64,000 bases of DNA from Bin87 sp963692995 (lineage in GTDB: Bacteria; Chloroflexota; Dehalococcoidia; Lucifugimonadales; UBA3495): NCBI GenBank assembly GCA_963692995.1, contig OY843611.1, positions 930,001-994,000 of the forward strand, written 5' to 3'. Below the pieces are notes generated by a model. It searched no databases, was not told the origin of the DNA, and saw only the letters and a list, made by a program, of their open reading frames with translations. The translations under genes and the position numbers were made by a program. Shown here one piece after another: positions 41,560-49,670 of this stretch. Positions within the stretch are counted from its first letter, which is position 1. Each line of letters starts with the position of its first letter.

Positions 41560-41919
41560 CTACCGATTGGTTCGGTAGGTGGTGCGTTCCTTGATACGAG
41601 CGGCGCGGCCCTGCCGTCCCCGCAGGTAGTACAGCTTGGCGCGGCGCACCTTGCCCCGGCGGGTAACTTCCAGCGACTCGATCAGAGGAGAATGCAGGGG
41701 AAAGACGCGCTCAATCCCGATGCCCGCCGTGATGCGGCGCACGGTGAAGTTGGCGGCCGGCCCCTTGCCGTGGGTGCGGCGGATGCAAACGCCCTGGAAG
41801 GCCTGCACGCGCTCCCGCGCGCCCTCCCGGATCCGAAAGTTGACGCGGACCGTGTCGCCGGGTCCGAATTCGGGGATGTTCTCGTTGACTTCCGGGACTA
41901 TAAATTCTGATGCTTTCAT
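41560..41919 (-). CDS. rplS: 50S ribosomal protein L19
   Basis: 119 residues, normal for L19, which sits at the 30S-50S interface. PEFGPGDTVRVNFRIREG and RVQAFQGVCIRRT are family hallmarks, then FTVRRITAGIGIERVFPLHS, and the basic GKVRRAKLYYLRGRQGRAAR tail. No Shine-Dalgarno is seen just before the ATG. The leader holds a GCGTAC-TT-GTACGC palindrome at 41939-41952. The usual trmD-rimM-rpsP neighbours are absent. Confidence 0.97.
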   Translation of the reverse strand: MKASEFIVPEVNENIPEFGPGDTVRVNFRIREGARERVQAFQGVCIRRTHGKGPAANFTVRRITAGIGIERVFPLHSPLIESLEVTRRGKVRRAKLYYLRGRQGRAARIKERTTYRTNR

Positions 41920-42001
41920 GGTTAGTAACTATTGCCTTGCGTACTTGTACGCCGGGAGGGGAGCTGCATTTGCTTGGTGAGGTGTGTTTCTGCGCTACTG
42001 C

Positions 42002-42010
42002 ATTGTAGCA
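42002..42010 (-). promoter_or_regulatory. extended -10 promoter for rplS
   Basis: On the minus strand TGCTACAAT is an extended -10 element about 85 bases before rplS. No clear -35. The leader between them contains the GTAC palindrome and could carry regulation. Confidence 0.4.
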
Positions 42011-42052
42011 TAGGCGTAACCACGGCGTCGTTCACAGCTCAAATACCATTCT

Positions 42053-42682
42053 TCAAACTGCTCCGTGCGGTACACACCATAGCGTCTCATCGCGATCTAC
42101 CACTAAACGAGAGACGCGCCGTCCTTCCTCCCGTATGTGCTTGGCGATCCGACGTCCCCTGGCGACCGTCTCTTCGTCAGGAGGCAATGAAGGACGTCTG
42201 ATACCGGACAGCTCGTAGGGCATTGGCGCTCCCTGGGCAGTAGCGTGCCAAGCCAATTCGTTGTGTGAATATTCTTCAATCTCCATGCCGTTGAACTTGG
42301 CGAACTGTCGTAACTGTTCGTCCAAGAGGCTTTTCTCCTGCTCGGTAAGGGCGGCCGTTGCGGCATTTTCACCCGGCAGCCAATGCTTGCGGACGTATTC
42401 ATCCCCAACACGTTCCCGGGACAACCGGACGGTTCCACCGGATTCCAGACTCTCTATCGTTGTTTGCCACCGGTCAGGGTACGGCCCATGAGGCATTCTA
42501 ATATAAGTAGCTCCGGTGATGGGATCTCCCGTGCGTTGGTACGCGGCGCAGTCGGCGTAGTACAGCAACTTGACCAACTTGGTTTCTCCGAAACGGTCAT
42601 CGTGTAACGACTGCTGGGCCAGATACGCAACTGCGGCCGCAAATTTGTCCCACCGCAACGGAAAACGAACCTGATTTTCCAT
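42053..42682 (-). CDS. Panacea-domain (SocA-like, DUF4065) protein
   Basis: 209 residues. The block KLVKLLYYADCAAYQRTG, then ITGATYIRMPHGPYP, and later the helical region LDEQLRQFAKFNGMEIEEYSHNE-type with HATAQGAP is the signature of the DUF4065 / Panacea family. Members include SocA, a proteolytic adaptor for SocB, and the antitoxins of many toxin-antitoxin pairs. Here the next genes are rplS and a propeller protein, with no toxin-sized frame beside it. It therefore appears orphan, or has a partner elsewhere. The start is weakly supported (GGGGGCC upstream). Confidence 0.85.
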   Translation of the reverse strand: MENQVRFPLRWDKFAAAVAYLAQQSLHDDRFGETKLVKLLYYADCAAYQRTGDPITGATYIRMPHGPYPDRWQTTIESLESGGTVRLSRERVGDEYVRKHWLPGENAATAALTEQEKSLLDEQLRQFAKFNGMEIEEYSHNELAWHATAQGAPMPYELSGIRRPSLPPDEETVARGRRIAKHIREEGRRVSRLVVDRDETLWCVPHGAV

Positions 42683-42802
42683 CGGTGGCCCCCTGATCTA
42701 TCCTGATTAGAACAATTGTGCGCTAAAACCGTGCGGGATAAAAGACTTGGCGGGTCGTCAATTTTATGATGGCCCACCAGCCGTAGAGCCGCGGTGGCTC
42801 GA

Positions 42803-43678
42803 TTACTGCCGCACGTACTTGTCCACCCGTTCCTGGGCGCCCAGTGCCATGTAGATGTTGCCGTGGGCGTCCACCCAGCTGCCGTGGGCCGATTCAGAGT
42901 CCCAGCGGGCCAGTACGTTGCCGTCAGGGTCCATGATGCTGACCCGGGGCGACATCCCGTTGACGCCGCCTTCGCTGATGACCAGCGCACCCTCGCTGTC
43001 CACCGAGATGTCCAGAGGTCGGCGCATATCTTCCCACAGGGCCAGGAACTCACCGTCGGGCGAATAGACCTGCATACGGTTGTTTTCCCGGTCGCACAGG
43101 TACAGGTTGCCGTTGGGATGGGCCACGATGCTGTGGGGCAGGTGAAACTCGCCGGGGCCGCCCTTGCCCGGCTCGCCCCAAGACTGCTTCAGCTGACCGT
43201 CCCGGGAGAAGCGATGCACCCGGGCGTTGCGGTATCCGTCGGACACGTACAGGTCGCCGTTGGGCGCCGGCACCATTTCGGTGGGATAGTTGAACGGGCC
43301 GGCCGAGCGGGGGCAAACCTCGCCGGGAACCTCGCAGCCGGTATCGGAATGGACGCCGCGATCACCGATGACCTGCAAAGGTTTGCCCTCCAGGGTGAAT
43401 ATGACGCAAACGGAGTCGGTGCGATCGGTAATGTATGCGATATCGTCCTGAATGTAGATGCCATGGGCCTCGTCGATGGCGCGGATCCCCCAGGAACCCA
43501 GATAGTTGCCACCCGGCCCGAAGATCAGCACCGGCGGATCCTTGCGCTGGAACACATAGACCCGATCCTGCGAGTCGGTGGCGACCGCAGAGGCATTGCC
43601 CATGGTCATGCCTTCAGGCAGCTGCGCCCAGTTTTCTTCCAGGGTGTAGGTGTACTTGCCGGAGCCTATGGTAGTCAT
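42803..43678 (-). CDS. NHL-repeat six-bladed beta-propeller protein
   Basis: 291 residues with repeating NHL units: ASAVATDSQDRVYVFQR, AHGIYIQDDIAYITDRT, PTEMVPAPNGDLYVSDGYRN, PHSIVAHPNGNLYLCDREN, PLDISVDSEGALVISEGG and SWVDAHGNIYMA. Each has the NGxLYVxD-type strand. Relatives include the lyase domain of peptidylglycine alpha-amidating monooxygenase and proteins from sugar or aromatic breakdown clusters. No signal peptide is seen, so cytoplasmic. AGGAGG precedes the ATG. The activity is unknown. Confidence 0.88.
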   Translation of the reverse strand: MTTIGSGKYTYTLEENWAQLPEGMTMGNASAVATDSQDRVYVFQRKDPPVLIFGPGGNYLGSWGIRAIDEAHGIYIQDDIAYITDRTDSVCVIFTLEGKPLQVIGDRGVHSDTGCEVPGEVCPRSAGPFNYPTEMVPAPNGDLYVSDGYRNARVHRFSRDGQLKQSWGEPGKGGPGEFHLPHSIVAHPNGNLYLCDRENNRMQVYSPDGEFLALWEDMRRPLDISVDSEGALVISEGGVNGMSPRVSIMDPDGNVLARWDSESAHGSWVDAHGNIYMALGAQERVDKYVRQ

Positions 43679-43735
43679 GGCCGGGCCTCCTGTGGTTTGG
43701 GAAACGGCGGAACCTTTCTTTACGGGTTTGATCGA

Positions 43736-44107
43736 TTAGTCGTCGGCTGCCACTGGTTCAATTTCAGGAGGAACGCTGAATACTGGCGGGCTGCCGTCTC
43801 GGTGCGAGTGGTTCACCAGGGCCAGTATGATCCGGTCGGTATTGCGGCGCATTTCCTCGCGCAAATCGTCCCGCAGCCGGTCGATCCGTTCGTTGGTCTG
43901 GTCAATCCGTTCGTTGGTCTGGTTAATAAGCTTGTTCATTTCGTCGATTTGTCGGCGCATGCCGGCGATCTGTTCCTGTAAAACTCCCTGCTCTTTGGTA
44001 ACGCCGGTGAGTTTTATCCAGATGGCGGTAGGAGCGGTGATAACGGCGGCGACCAGGATGCTGTACAAAATGGCGATTAGCTGGATGAAGGCCGGAGATA
44101 GTTCCAT
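43736..44107 (-). CDS. small membrane-anchored coiled-coil protein
   Basis: 123 residues. One hydrophobic helix near residues 8-30 (LIAILYSILVAAVITAPTAI) is followed by a long coiled coil, about 35-95, with the near-identical heptad pair INQTNERIDQTNERIDRLRD. The DNA shows the same duplication. The end is Pro-rich (PPVFSVPPEIEP). I do not recognise a family; similar DUF1640-like or hemolysin-XhlA-like small proteins have this layout. It is isolated between the propeller and hydrolase genes. Confidence 0.65.
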   Translation of the reverse strand: MELSPAFIQLIAILYSILVAAVITAPTAIWIKLTGVTKEQGVLQEQIAGMRRQIDEMNKLINQTNERIDQTNERIDRLRDDLREEMRRNTDRIILALVNHSHRDGSPPVFSVPPEIEPVAADD

Positions 44108-44176
44108 AATCGAAATCCTTGGCTGGGCTGAAATGGTCAGGCATGTTGCCCCATTCTAACAGACCGCCGCCGACGG

Positions 44177-45052
44177 TCAGCAGTCAAAAAACCCGTCCTT
44201 CAGATGCTCACGTATGACCCTTGCCACCAGTTCCGGCCTTTGCAGCGGCACGTCGTGGATGCTGTCCTCCAGCCATACCGTCTTGCTGACGGGCAGCAGG
44301 GACGCGGCCCGGGCAATGGACTCCTCTCGGCGGAAGCGTCGGTCCTGGGCGTCGGGAGCGGACTGGCGGGCCGGCAGCAGCAGCGTCGGGCATTGCAGCG
44401 TGGGATAGAGTTGGGAGGGCTTGTGATCCCAGAGGGCGTCGATGATGCGCAGGTGGTTCTCCCGGCGCAGGTTGGCCTGGATCGTGCCATCTTCCAGGAC
44501 GTGGAAGTTGGCCAGCACGGCCTCCACCACCGTTGCGGCGGGGTTGGGGCCGAAGCGTCCGCCGGATCTCACGCGCTCACGCATCATCTCCGGCGTGAAC
44601 CCGGTGAAGATGGGCGGAGCCAGGTCTGCCCGGGCCTGCTCCGGCGTCCAGCCGGGACGGGCCGACGGTTCAATGGTGCCGCCGTCCACAAAGACGAGGC
44701 CGGCGGCAAGGCCGGGTTGGGCCGCCGCCAGCTCCAGCGCCACGTCTGCGCCCCAGGAATGGCCCACGATGACGGGCCGCTCCCAATCCAGGGCTGCGAT
44801 AAGCGCCGCCGCGTCGCCGGACACCGTGGCGAAGTCAAACCCGTTCTCAACCTGGGCCGACAAGCCGTGTCCCCGCTGGTCCAGCGCGACCACACGAAAA
44901 TCGGCAGCCAGCAGCGGCGCAACCAAGTCCCAGATGCGGCAGGTGGAAGCCAGGCCGTGCAGCAGCAATACCGGCCGGCCATCGCCGCCCCAGTCCCGGT
45001 AGTGAAAAGGCCGGCCGCCCAGGTTGGTGTAACAGTCTTGGGGAGTGGTCAT
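44177..45052 (-). CDS. alpha/beta hydrolase
   Basis: 291 residues. LLLHGLASTCRIWD is the oxyanion loop and ALDQRGHGLSA follows. The nucleophile Ser is in VGHSWGAD. DGGTIEP ends strand 6. The His is in EDSIHDVPLQRPE near the C-terminus. It is a paralogue of the hydrolase at 13744-14628. Substrate unknown. The ATG at 45052 matches the start of the conserved domain. An upstream in-frame start would add 25 unconserved residues. Confidence 0.88.
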   Translation of the reverse strand: MTTPQDCYTNLGGRPFHYRDWGGDGRPVLLLHGLASTCRIWDLVAPLLAADFRVVALDQRGHGLSAQVENGFDFATVSGDAAALIAALDWERPVIVGHSWGADVALELAAAQPGLAAGLVFVDGGTIEPSARPGWTPEQARADLAPPIFTGFTPEMMRERVRSGGRFGPNPAATVVEAVLANFHVLEDGTIQANLRRENHLRIIDALWDHKPSQLYPTLQCPTLLLPARQSAPDAQDRRFRREESIARAASLLPVSKTVWLEDSIHDVPLQRPELVARVIREHLKDGFFDC

Positions 45053-45183
45053 CGGTAATCCGCCTCGCCGTCCGTAGCGTAAGATGGCGGTATTGTAGCA
45101 ACGTAAGAAATGGAGGTGTAGGGTCAAACTTGCAGAAAATTGTGAAACTCCCCCAATTTCCCTCTCCCTTGATGGGACGAAGG

Positions 45184-45281
45184 CTAGGGACTGTTTAAAA
45201 AACTGGAAATCACACCGTCATTCCCGCTCCCCCGCCGCCATTCCCGCAAAGTGGGAATGGCGGAGTTTGCAAATCCGCCCA
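45184..45281. mobile_element. MITE-like element, copy B (shortened)
   Basis: Opens CTAGGGACTGTTTAAAAAAC, continues with GGAAATCACACCGTCATTCC as in copy A, has an internal CATTCCCGCAAAGTGGGAATGG hairpin, and closes GGAGTTTGCAAATCCGCC. The middle of copy A (about 50 bases) is missing. It overlaps the 3' end of the broken gene at 45210-45840. Confidence 0.65.
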
Positions 45282-45840
45282 CCGAATGTTGTCTGTCGGC
45301 GGCGCCATTTTGACGGTGCGATTGACGAAACCGTATAGATACGCCAGCAGCGTTTCGTCATCGTCCGCCGTATCCAGGCGCATAGCGGCGAGCCGGGCCA
45401 GCTTATCCGCATCCGGCGCGTCCCGGTCATATTCATAGAAAAGCCACTCCTTGCCGTCGGTGATGCCGGCCCGCCAGCCAGCCAATGGCGGCGTCGGCAA
45501 ACATATTGGGCTGGACGGTAAGGGCGTTCAGGTAGCGAGTGGCCTGCTCTTCCGGCGTTTCGGTAGAGCCATCGGGCTTTGCGCGGGCGTCCAGCTTCCC
45601 TTGCCGCTTGGTTTCAAAAACCACGTTGCGGCAATAGACGTCAATCGGCCCGTCGCCCGACGGGTACTGCGTGGCAAGGTCGGGATAACGGAGGCTGGGG
45701 AACAGGAACTGCAACACGTTGTACAACCGAACTTCGGTCTCGGCTTCCGCCGTGGCCGCCGGCATTTCGCGCAGTTGAGCAATAATGTCCCGCGCCAACT
45801 GCCAGTTCGGGGTTCCGGTAACATCATGGTGACTGGTCAT
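45210..45840 (-). pseudogene. broken restriction/methylase-like N-terminal fragment
   Basis: Two overlapping frames make one protein. The first (from the ATG at 45840) reads LARDIIAQLREMPAATAEAE, FPSLRYPDLATQYPSGDGPI and DVYCRNVVFETKRQGKLDAR: an acidic-x-ExK-type nuclease pattern like the N-terminus of large type II or Eco57I-like restriction-methylases. The frame breaks within 45467-45485, a GGCTGGCTGGCGGGCC run, and continues as RAGITDGKEWLFYEYDRDAP to FVNRTVK. A methylase domain is absent, and the last 20-odd codons lie in MITE copy B. A sequencing slip at the run is possible. Confidence 0.6.
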
Positions 45841-45911
45841 CGTCGCGCTCCAAACCGTCGTTGGCGCCGGCATTATAGCCGGCGCTTCCCCGGAAAACGT
45901 CGCCTTGCCCC

Positions 45912-45920
45912 TGCTATAAT
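45912..45920 (+). promoter_or_regulatory. extended -10 promoter for the ABM gene
   Basis: TGCTATAAT is a full extended -10 element, 100 bases before the ATG at 46021. Between lies the TCCAGAGCCTGTCGAAG sequence, another dispersed repeat fragment. Confidence 0.5.
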
Positions 45921-46020
45921 TCCTCCGGCAGTGCGCCCGCCCTGAGCTTAACGCGCTCATCCAGAGCCTGTCGAAGAAGGCCGGCGCGGTTGCCCCAACC
46001 TACAGGAGGACAATCCCTTT

Positions 46021-46359
46021 ATGTACGCCATTTTCGTTACCGTCAATATCAAGGACGGCTATGCCGACGAGTTTGCCGCCGCCAGCCTGGGCGACGGTCA
46101 GGGCAGTGTGCGCGACGAGGAAAACTGCTTCCGCTTCGACATTCTGCGCAGCCCCGACAACCCCAACCGGTTCTACCTCTACGAGGTGTACGCCAATCGG
46201 GAGGCCCACGCTACCCACCGGGAGCAGCCCCACTACGTCGCCTGGCGTTCCGCCGTGGAGCATATGTTTGATGGCGACCTGGGCCGCGTGGAGATGGCGA
46301 CCGTGTTCCCGTCCGATGACGGCTGGAAAGCGCAAAAGCCGGGGCTGGTGAACTGGTAA
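46021..46359 (+). CDS. putative quinol monooxygenase (ABM family)
   Basis: 112 residues of the antibiotic biosynthesis monooxygenase fold (YgiN-like). YAIFVTVNIKDGYADEF opens strand 1 and helix 1. EENCFRFDILRSPDNPNRFYLYEVYAN gives strands 2 and 3 with the family xFxxYExx pattern. HREQPHYVAW is the second helix. Such proteins act as cofactor-free oxygenases on quinols or similar phenolics. The substrate is unknown. AGGAGG precedes the ATG. It is about 80 bases before the ATL gene, same strand. Confidence 0.85.
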   Translation: MYAIFVTVNIKDGYADEFAAASLGDGQGSVRDEENCFRFDILRSPDNPNRFYLYEVYANREAHATHREQPHYVAWRSAVEHMFDGDLGRVEMATVFPSDDGWKAQKPGLVNW

Positions 46360-46440
46360 TCGCGGTGCATAATCTGTTGCAGCGTTGCGGGCGGAACGCC
46401 GTTCAATCTGCCGCGCCGCGGGTCGGAGAGTAACTGCCCC

Positions 46441-46767
46441 ATGCCGGATGCCGCTGTTCCGCCGGTGTACGACCGCGTTATCGAGGTGGTGCGCCAAATA
46501 CCCCGGGGGCAGGTGGCGACCTACGGCCAGATTGCCCTGATTGTCGGCGACTGCACGCCCCGCATGGTGGGATATTGCCTCGCCGCGCTGGAAAAAGGCT
46601 CAGATGTGCCCTGGCAGCGCGTGATCAACGCCCAAGGCAAAATCAGCCCCCGGGGCGTGGGGTTTGGCGCCATGCTCCAGCAGGAGTTGCTGGAACAGGA
46701 AGGGGTGGAATTCAGCGACGCGGGCCGGGTCAGCTTCCGCAGATTCGGTTGGCTGGATCCTTGCTAG
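46441..46767 (+). CDS. alkyltransferase-like (ATL) protein, MGMT family without catalytic Cys
   Basis: 108 residues, the size of ATL proteins. The MGMT DNA-binding fold is clear: IPRGQVATYGQIA with the flipping Tyr, then TPRMVGYCLA with the arginine finger (Arg41), then GSDVPWQRVINAQGKIS. The methyl-accepting PCHR motif of true alkyltransferases is PWQR here, with Trp58 in place of Cys. ATL proteins bind O6-alkylguanine and recruit nucleotide excision repair without transferring the group. UvrB is encoded about 6 kb away. Confidence 0.93.
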   Translation: MPDAAVPPVYDRVIEVVRQIPRGQVATYGQIALIVGDCTPRMVGYCLAALEKGSDVPWQRVINAQGKISPRGVGFGAMLQQELLEQEGVEFSDAGRVSFRRFGWLDPC

Positions 46768-46844
46768 GCAGCGTTCCGTTTTAGGTAGTTTGATTGATAA
46801 TCCGACACTCTGGCGAAAGTCGGAATGACGGCGCGACTTTCAAA

Positions 46845-47900
46845 TTAGGCGTTGCGAAACTTGGGCATTACCTGTTCCGCCAGCAGTTTCAGCGAATGGT
46901 CGGTGGCCGCGCGGGACACCAGGCCCCGGTTGGTGAGCATCAGGTTGCGAATGCCGGCCTTGTGCATTTGTTCGAGCTGTTCCGTCACCCGGCGTGGGCT
47001 GCCCACCAGGTTTTCGGCGGCGTCCGGGTCGGGATGCTCACCGTAGGCGTCCCGCTGGAGGGGCGGAGCCTGCTGAGACATTGGGAACTCTTTGGGGTTC
47101 CACCGCTGCCGGTAGTCCTGCATTATTGACCAGGCTTTGAGATTGGCGGGCAGGAATTCGTCCATGGCCTGGTCATCGGTTTCGGCCAGGTGCATCTCGC
47201 GCCATACCCAGATCTGGTCCAAGTTGCGCTGGATAGTGGCGGCATCGAAACCGGCTTCGGCCATGGTGTCGCGGTACAAAGCGATGTCGGCGCCGGTGCT
47301 GTTGGTGGAACGGCCCCGCAGCAGGATGGGTCTCCCGAGGCGCGCCATCTCGATGATGGACTCCCGGTTGATGCAGGCCCGGGCCAGGGGTGGGTGGGGT
47401 TTCTGGTACGGTCGCGGGCGCACCGAGGGGAAGGCGACCCGGTAGTGTTCGCCGCGAAAGTCCACATTGTCGGTGGTCCAGGCCGTCACCATCAGCTTTT
47501 CCGCCTCCTCCATCCGGGCGGCGCCCAGCGCCGGATCGGTGCCGAAACCGGTGTACTCGAAGGCGTTGTAGTTGGAGCCTTTGGCGGTGCCTACCACCAG
47601 GCGGCCCCGGCTGAGGTTGTCCAGCAGGGCGGTCTGCATGGCGACGCGCACCGGGTTATGCAGGGGAAGCTCGATGATGCCGAAGCCCAGCAGCACGCGG
47701 CGGGTCTTCACCGCCACCGCGCTGGCGAACACCAACGGGTCGCCGTACACGCACTCGCCGGTGAAGTAGTGCTCGGCGATCCAGATGGCGTCAAAGCCCA
47801 GGGCTTCGACCAACTCCGCTTCGTCCAGGCATTCCTGTATTTCCTGATCATCGCGGGAATCGTCGAACTTCATCGGATAGAAAAAATGGCCGAATCGCAT
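46845..47900 (-). CDS. LLM-class flavin-dependent oxidoreductase
   Basis: 351 residues of the luciferase-like monooxygenase barrel. MRFGHFFYP opens strand 1. EALGFDAIWIAEHYF is a hallmark. GFGIIELPLHNPVRVAMQTALLD-type sequence and DNLSRGRLVVGTAKG bind FMN and phosphate. VGSPRRVTEQLEQM and LMLTNRGL end the barrel. Members oxidise alkanes, sulfonates, aldehydes or complexing agents using FMNH2 or F420. The reductase partner is not adjacent. AAGGA lies six bases before the second ATG at 47900, which I prefer to the one at 47906. Confidence 0.93.
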   Translation of the reverse strand: MRFGHFFYPMKFDDSRDDQEIQECLDEAELVEALGFDAIWIAEHYFTGECVYGDPLVFASAVAVKTRRVLLGFGIIELPLHNPVRVAMQTALLDNLSRGRLVVGTAKGSNYNAFEYTGFGTDPALGAARMEEAEKLMVTAWTTDNVDFRGEHYRVAFPSVRPRPYQKPHPPLARACINRESIIEMARLGRPILLRGRSTNSTGADIALYRDTMAEAGFDAATIQRNLDQIWVWREMHLAETDDQAMDEFLPANLKAWSIMQDYRQRWNPKEFPMSQQAPPLQRDAYGEHPDPDAAENLVGSPRRVTEQLEQMHKAGIRNLMLTNRGLVSRAATDHSLKLLAEQVMPKFRNA

Positions 47901-47953
47901 TGTCATTCCTTATCACGGAAAGCCCGGTCGCGGAAAGCCCTGGCGTCCCCAGT

Positions 47954-48673
47954 TCAGCCTTCCGCTGTAATGTCACGGAACCGGTAACCCACGTTCCAGA
48001 TGGTTTCCAGGAAGAGGTGGTCGGGATCCTCCACCTTGGAGCGCAGGCGGCGGATATGCACGTCCACGGTGCGGGTTCCACCGAGATAATCGTAGCCCCA
48101 AACCTGGTTCAGCAACGCTTCCCGCGTGTACACCCGGCCGGGGTTAGAGGCCAGCAGAGTCAGCAGCTGGAACTCTTTGTAGGTTAGAGAGATGCGCCGA
48201 CCCCCCATCGTCACTTCGTAACTCTGCAAGTCGATGGACAACTCGCCCACCCGAACCAGCTGCTCCCGGTTGTGCCCGTTGCGGCGATACACGATTTGCC
48301 CCACCCTGGCGAGCAACTCGGCGGCATCCAGGGGAGCGACGATAAAATCGTCCGGATTGATGGACGGGTCATACTGGCCCAGGGCGGCAGTCTCCATCAC
48401 CAGCAATGTGGGCAGCCGCAGCCGGCTCACCTGCTCGATCACCGATTGGGCGCCGATGCCCACCGCCGCCAGATCCAGCAGAACTGCGTCCAGGTTCGCA
48501 GACTGGGCGGCGTCTTCCAATTCCGTGACGTCGCTGCCGGCCCGGCAGAACAGGCCCGAAAGGTCAATCTGCTTGACCAGGGACCGCATCCCTTCCCCGG
48601 GACGCGTGAGCAAAAATACGTTGTACAACTTCCGACCTTTGCTATCAGCGATCGTCAGAATTGACGATAACAC
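47954..48673 (-). CDS. OmpR-type winged-helix regulator with degenerate receiver domain
   Basis: 239 residues. The C-terminal domain (about 140-235) is a complete OmpR/PhoB winged helix: ISLTYKEFQLLTLLASNPGR, REALLNQVWGYDY and RTVDVHIRRLRSKVED. The N-terminal receiver keeps a possible phospho-Asp (VLLDLAA, near 67) but lacks the acidic pair after strand 1 and the Lys (VAPLD, not VKPFD). Phosphorylation is doubtful. No histidine kinase is next to it. The GTG at 48673 gives the longest form. A TTG at 48628 follows AAAGG and aligns better with receivers. Confidence 0.85.
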   Translation of the reverse strand: MLSSILTIADSKGRKLYNVFLLTRPGEGMRSLVKQIDLSGLFCRAGSDVTELEDAAQSANLDAVLLDLAAVGIGAQSVIEQVSRLRLPTLLVMETAALGQYDPSINPDDFIVAPLDAAELLARVGQIVYRRNGHNREQLVRVGELSIDLQSYEVTMGGRRISLTYKEFQLLTLLASNPGRVYTREALLNQVWGYDYLGGTRTVDVHIRRLRSKVEDPDHLFLETIWNVGYRFRDITAEG

Positions 48674-48800
48674 ATCCGCTGTCTATCATTGCGACCAACC
48701 GCCCAATTCTAGCACACGATAATGAAATCTAAGCCCGACGGCCCGGTTGTCCCGTGTCGCCTGTCCGGTGTCGCCGGCGCTTGCCAAGGGGAGAACATCC

Positions 48801-49598
48801 ATGACCACTGCCACGCTGCTGCCCACGCAGCCAGCCGCAATAAGACGCCTCATCCGCGCCGGTGAATATGATGGGGTCACCGCCGGCCTGGCCAACGGCC
48901 ATGTCCAGGCTAACCTCGCCGTTCTGCCCCGCGACCTTGCTTTTGACTTTCTGTTGTTCTGCCAGCGCAACCCGCGCCCGTGTCCTCTGTTGGAAGTCAT
49001 CGAGGCCGGCTCGGTGGAACCTTCCCGCACCGCTCCCGGCGCCGACATCCGCACCGACGTTCCGGCCTACCGCATCTATCAAAATGGCGCGATGGTCGAT
49101 GAGGTGCAGTCCGTCGCCGACTGGTGGCGGGACGACCTGGTGTCCTTTCTGTTGGGATGCAGTTTCTCCTTCGAATCCGCCATGTCGGATGCTGGCATCC
49201 CCCTGCGCCACCAGGAGGCCGGCAGCAACGTGCCTATGTACATCACCAACATACCCACCAGTCCGGCGGGAATGTTCTCCGGCCCCATGGTAGTCAGTAT
49301 GCGGCCCATCCCGCAGGAGCGGATTGTCCGCGCCGTACAGGTGACCTCCCGGTTCCCCGACACCCACGGCGCTCCGGTGCATATCGGCGATCCGGCAGCT
49401 ATTGGCATCAGCGACATCGGCGCGCCCGAGTTCGGCGAGGCGGTGGAAATCCGGGCCGGCGAAACTCCGGTGTTCTGGGCCTGCGGCGTGACCCCTCAGG
49501 CCGTCGCCCTCAACTGCAAGCCGCCGCTGATGATCACCCACGCCCCCGGCAAGATGTTCATTACCGACCGGCGAGATTCCGACTACGCAGTTATTTGA
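48801..49598 (+). CDS. DUF1445 / D-glutamate cyclase N-terminal-like protein
   Basis: 265 residues of the DUF1445 (YcsI) hydro-lyase-like family. GLANGHVQANLAVLP, FLLFCQRNPRPCPLLEV, DIRTDVPAYRI, VSFLLGCSFSFESA, the mid block MVVSMRPIP and the final TPQAVALNCKPP with ITHAPGKMF are family marks. In animals, the same domain is fused to DUF4392 in D-glutamate cyclase (DGLUCY), which converts D-glutamate to 5-oxo-D-proline. The DUF4392 partner follows 72 bases downstream. GGGGAGA precedes the ATG. Confidence 0.92.
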   Translation: MTTATLLPTQPAAIRRLIRAGEYDGVTAGLANGHVQANLAVLPRDLAFDFLLFCQRNPRPCPLLEVIEAGSVEPSRTAPGADIRTDVPAYRIYQNGAMVDEVQSVADWWRDDLVSFLLGCSFSFESAMSDAGIPLRHQEAGSNVPMYITNIPTSPAGMFSGPMVVSMRPIPQERIVRAVQVTSRFPDTHGAPVHIGDPAAIGISDIGAPEFGEAVEIRAGETPVFWACGVTPQAVALNCKPPLMITHAPGKMFITDRRDSDYAVI

Positions 49599-49605
49599 TC
49601 TCCGC

Positions 49606-49665
49606 CCCTGGTGAGCCTGTCGAACCACCGTGATTCCCGCTTTCGCGGGAATCCAGAACCGCGAG
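49606..49665. repeat. REP-like repeat between the two D-glutamate-cyclase-like genes
   Basis: Contains GAGCCTGTCGAACCACCGTG and the hairpin GATTCCCGCTTTCGCGGGAATC. The same parts occur near 45960 and in the MITE-like elements. The hairpin stands where the ribosome binding site of the next gene should be. Confidence 0.6.
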
Positions 49666-49670
49666 GCGCG

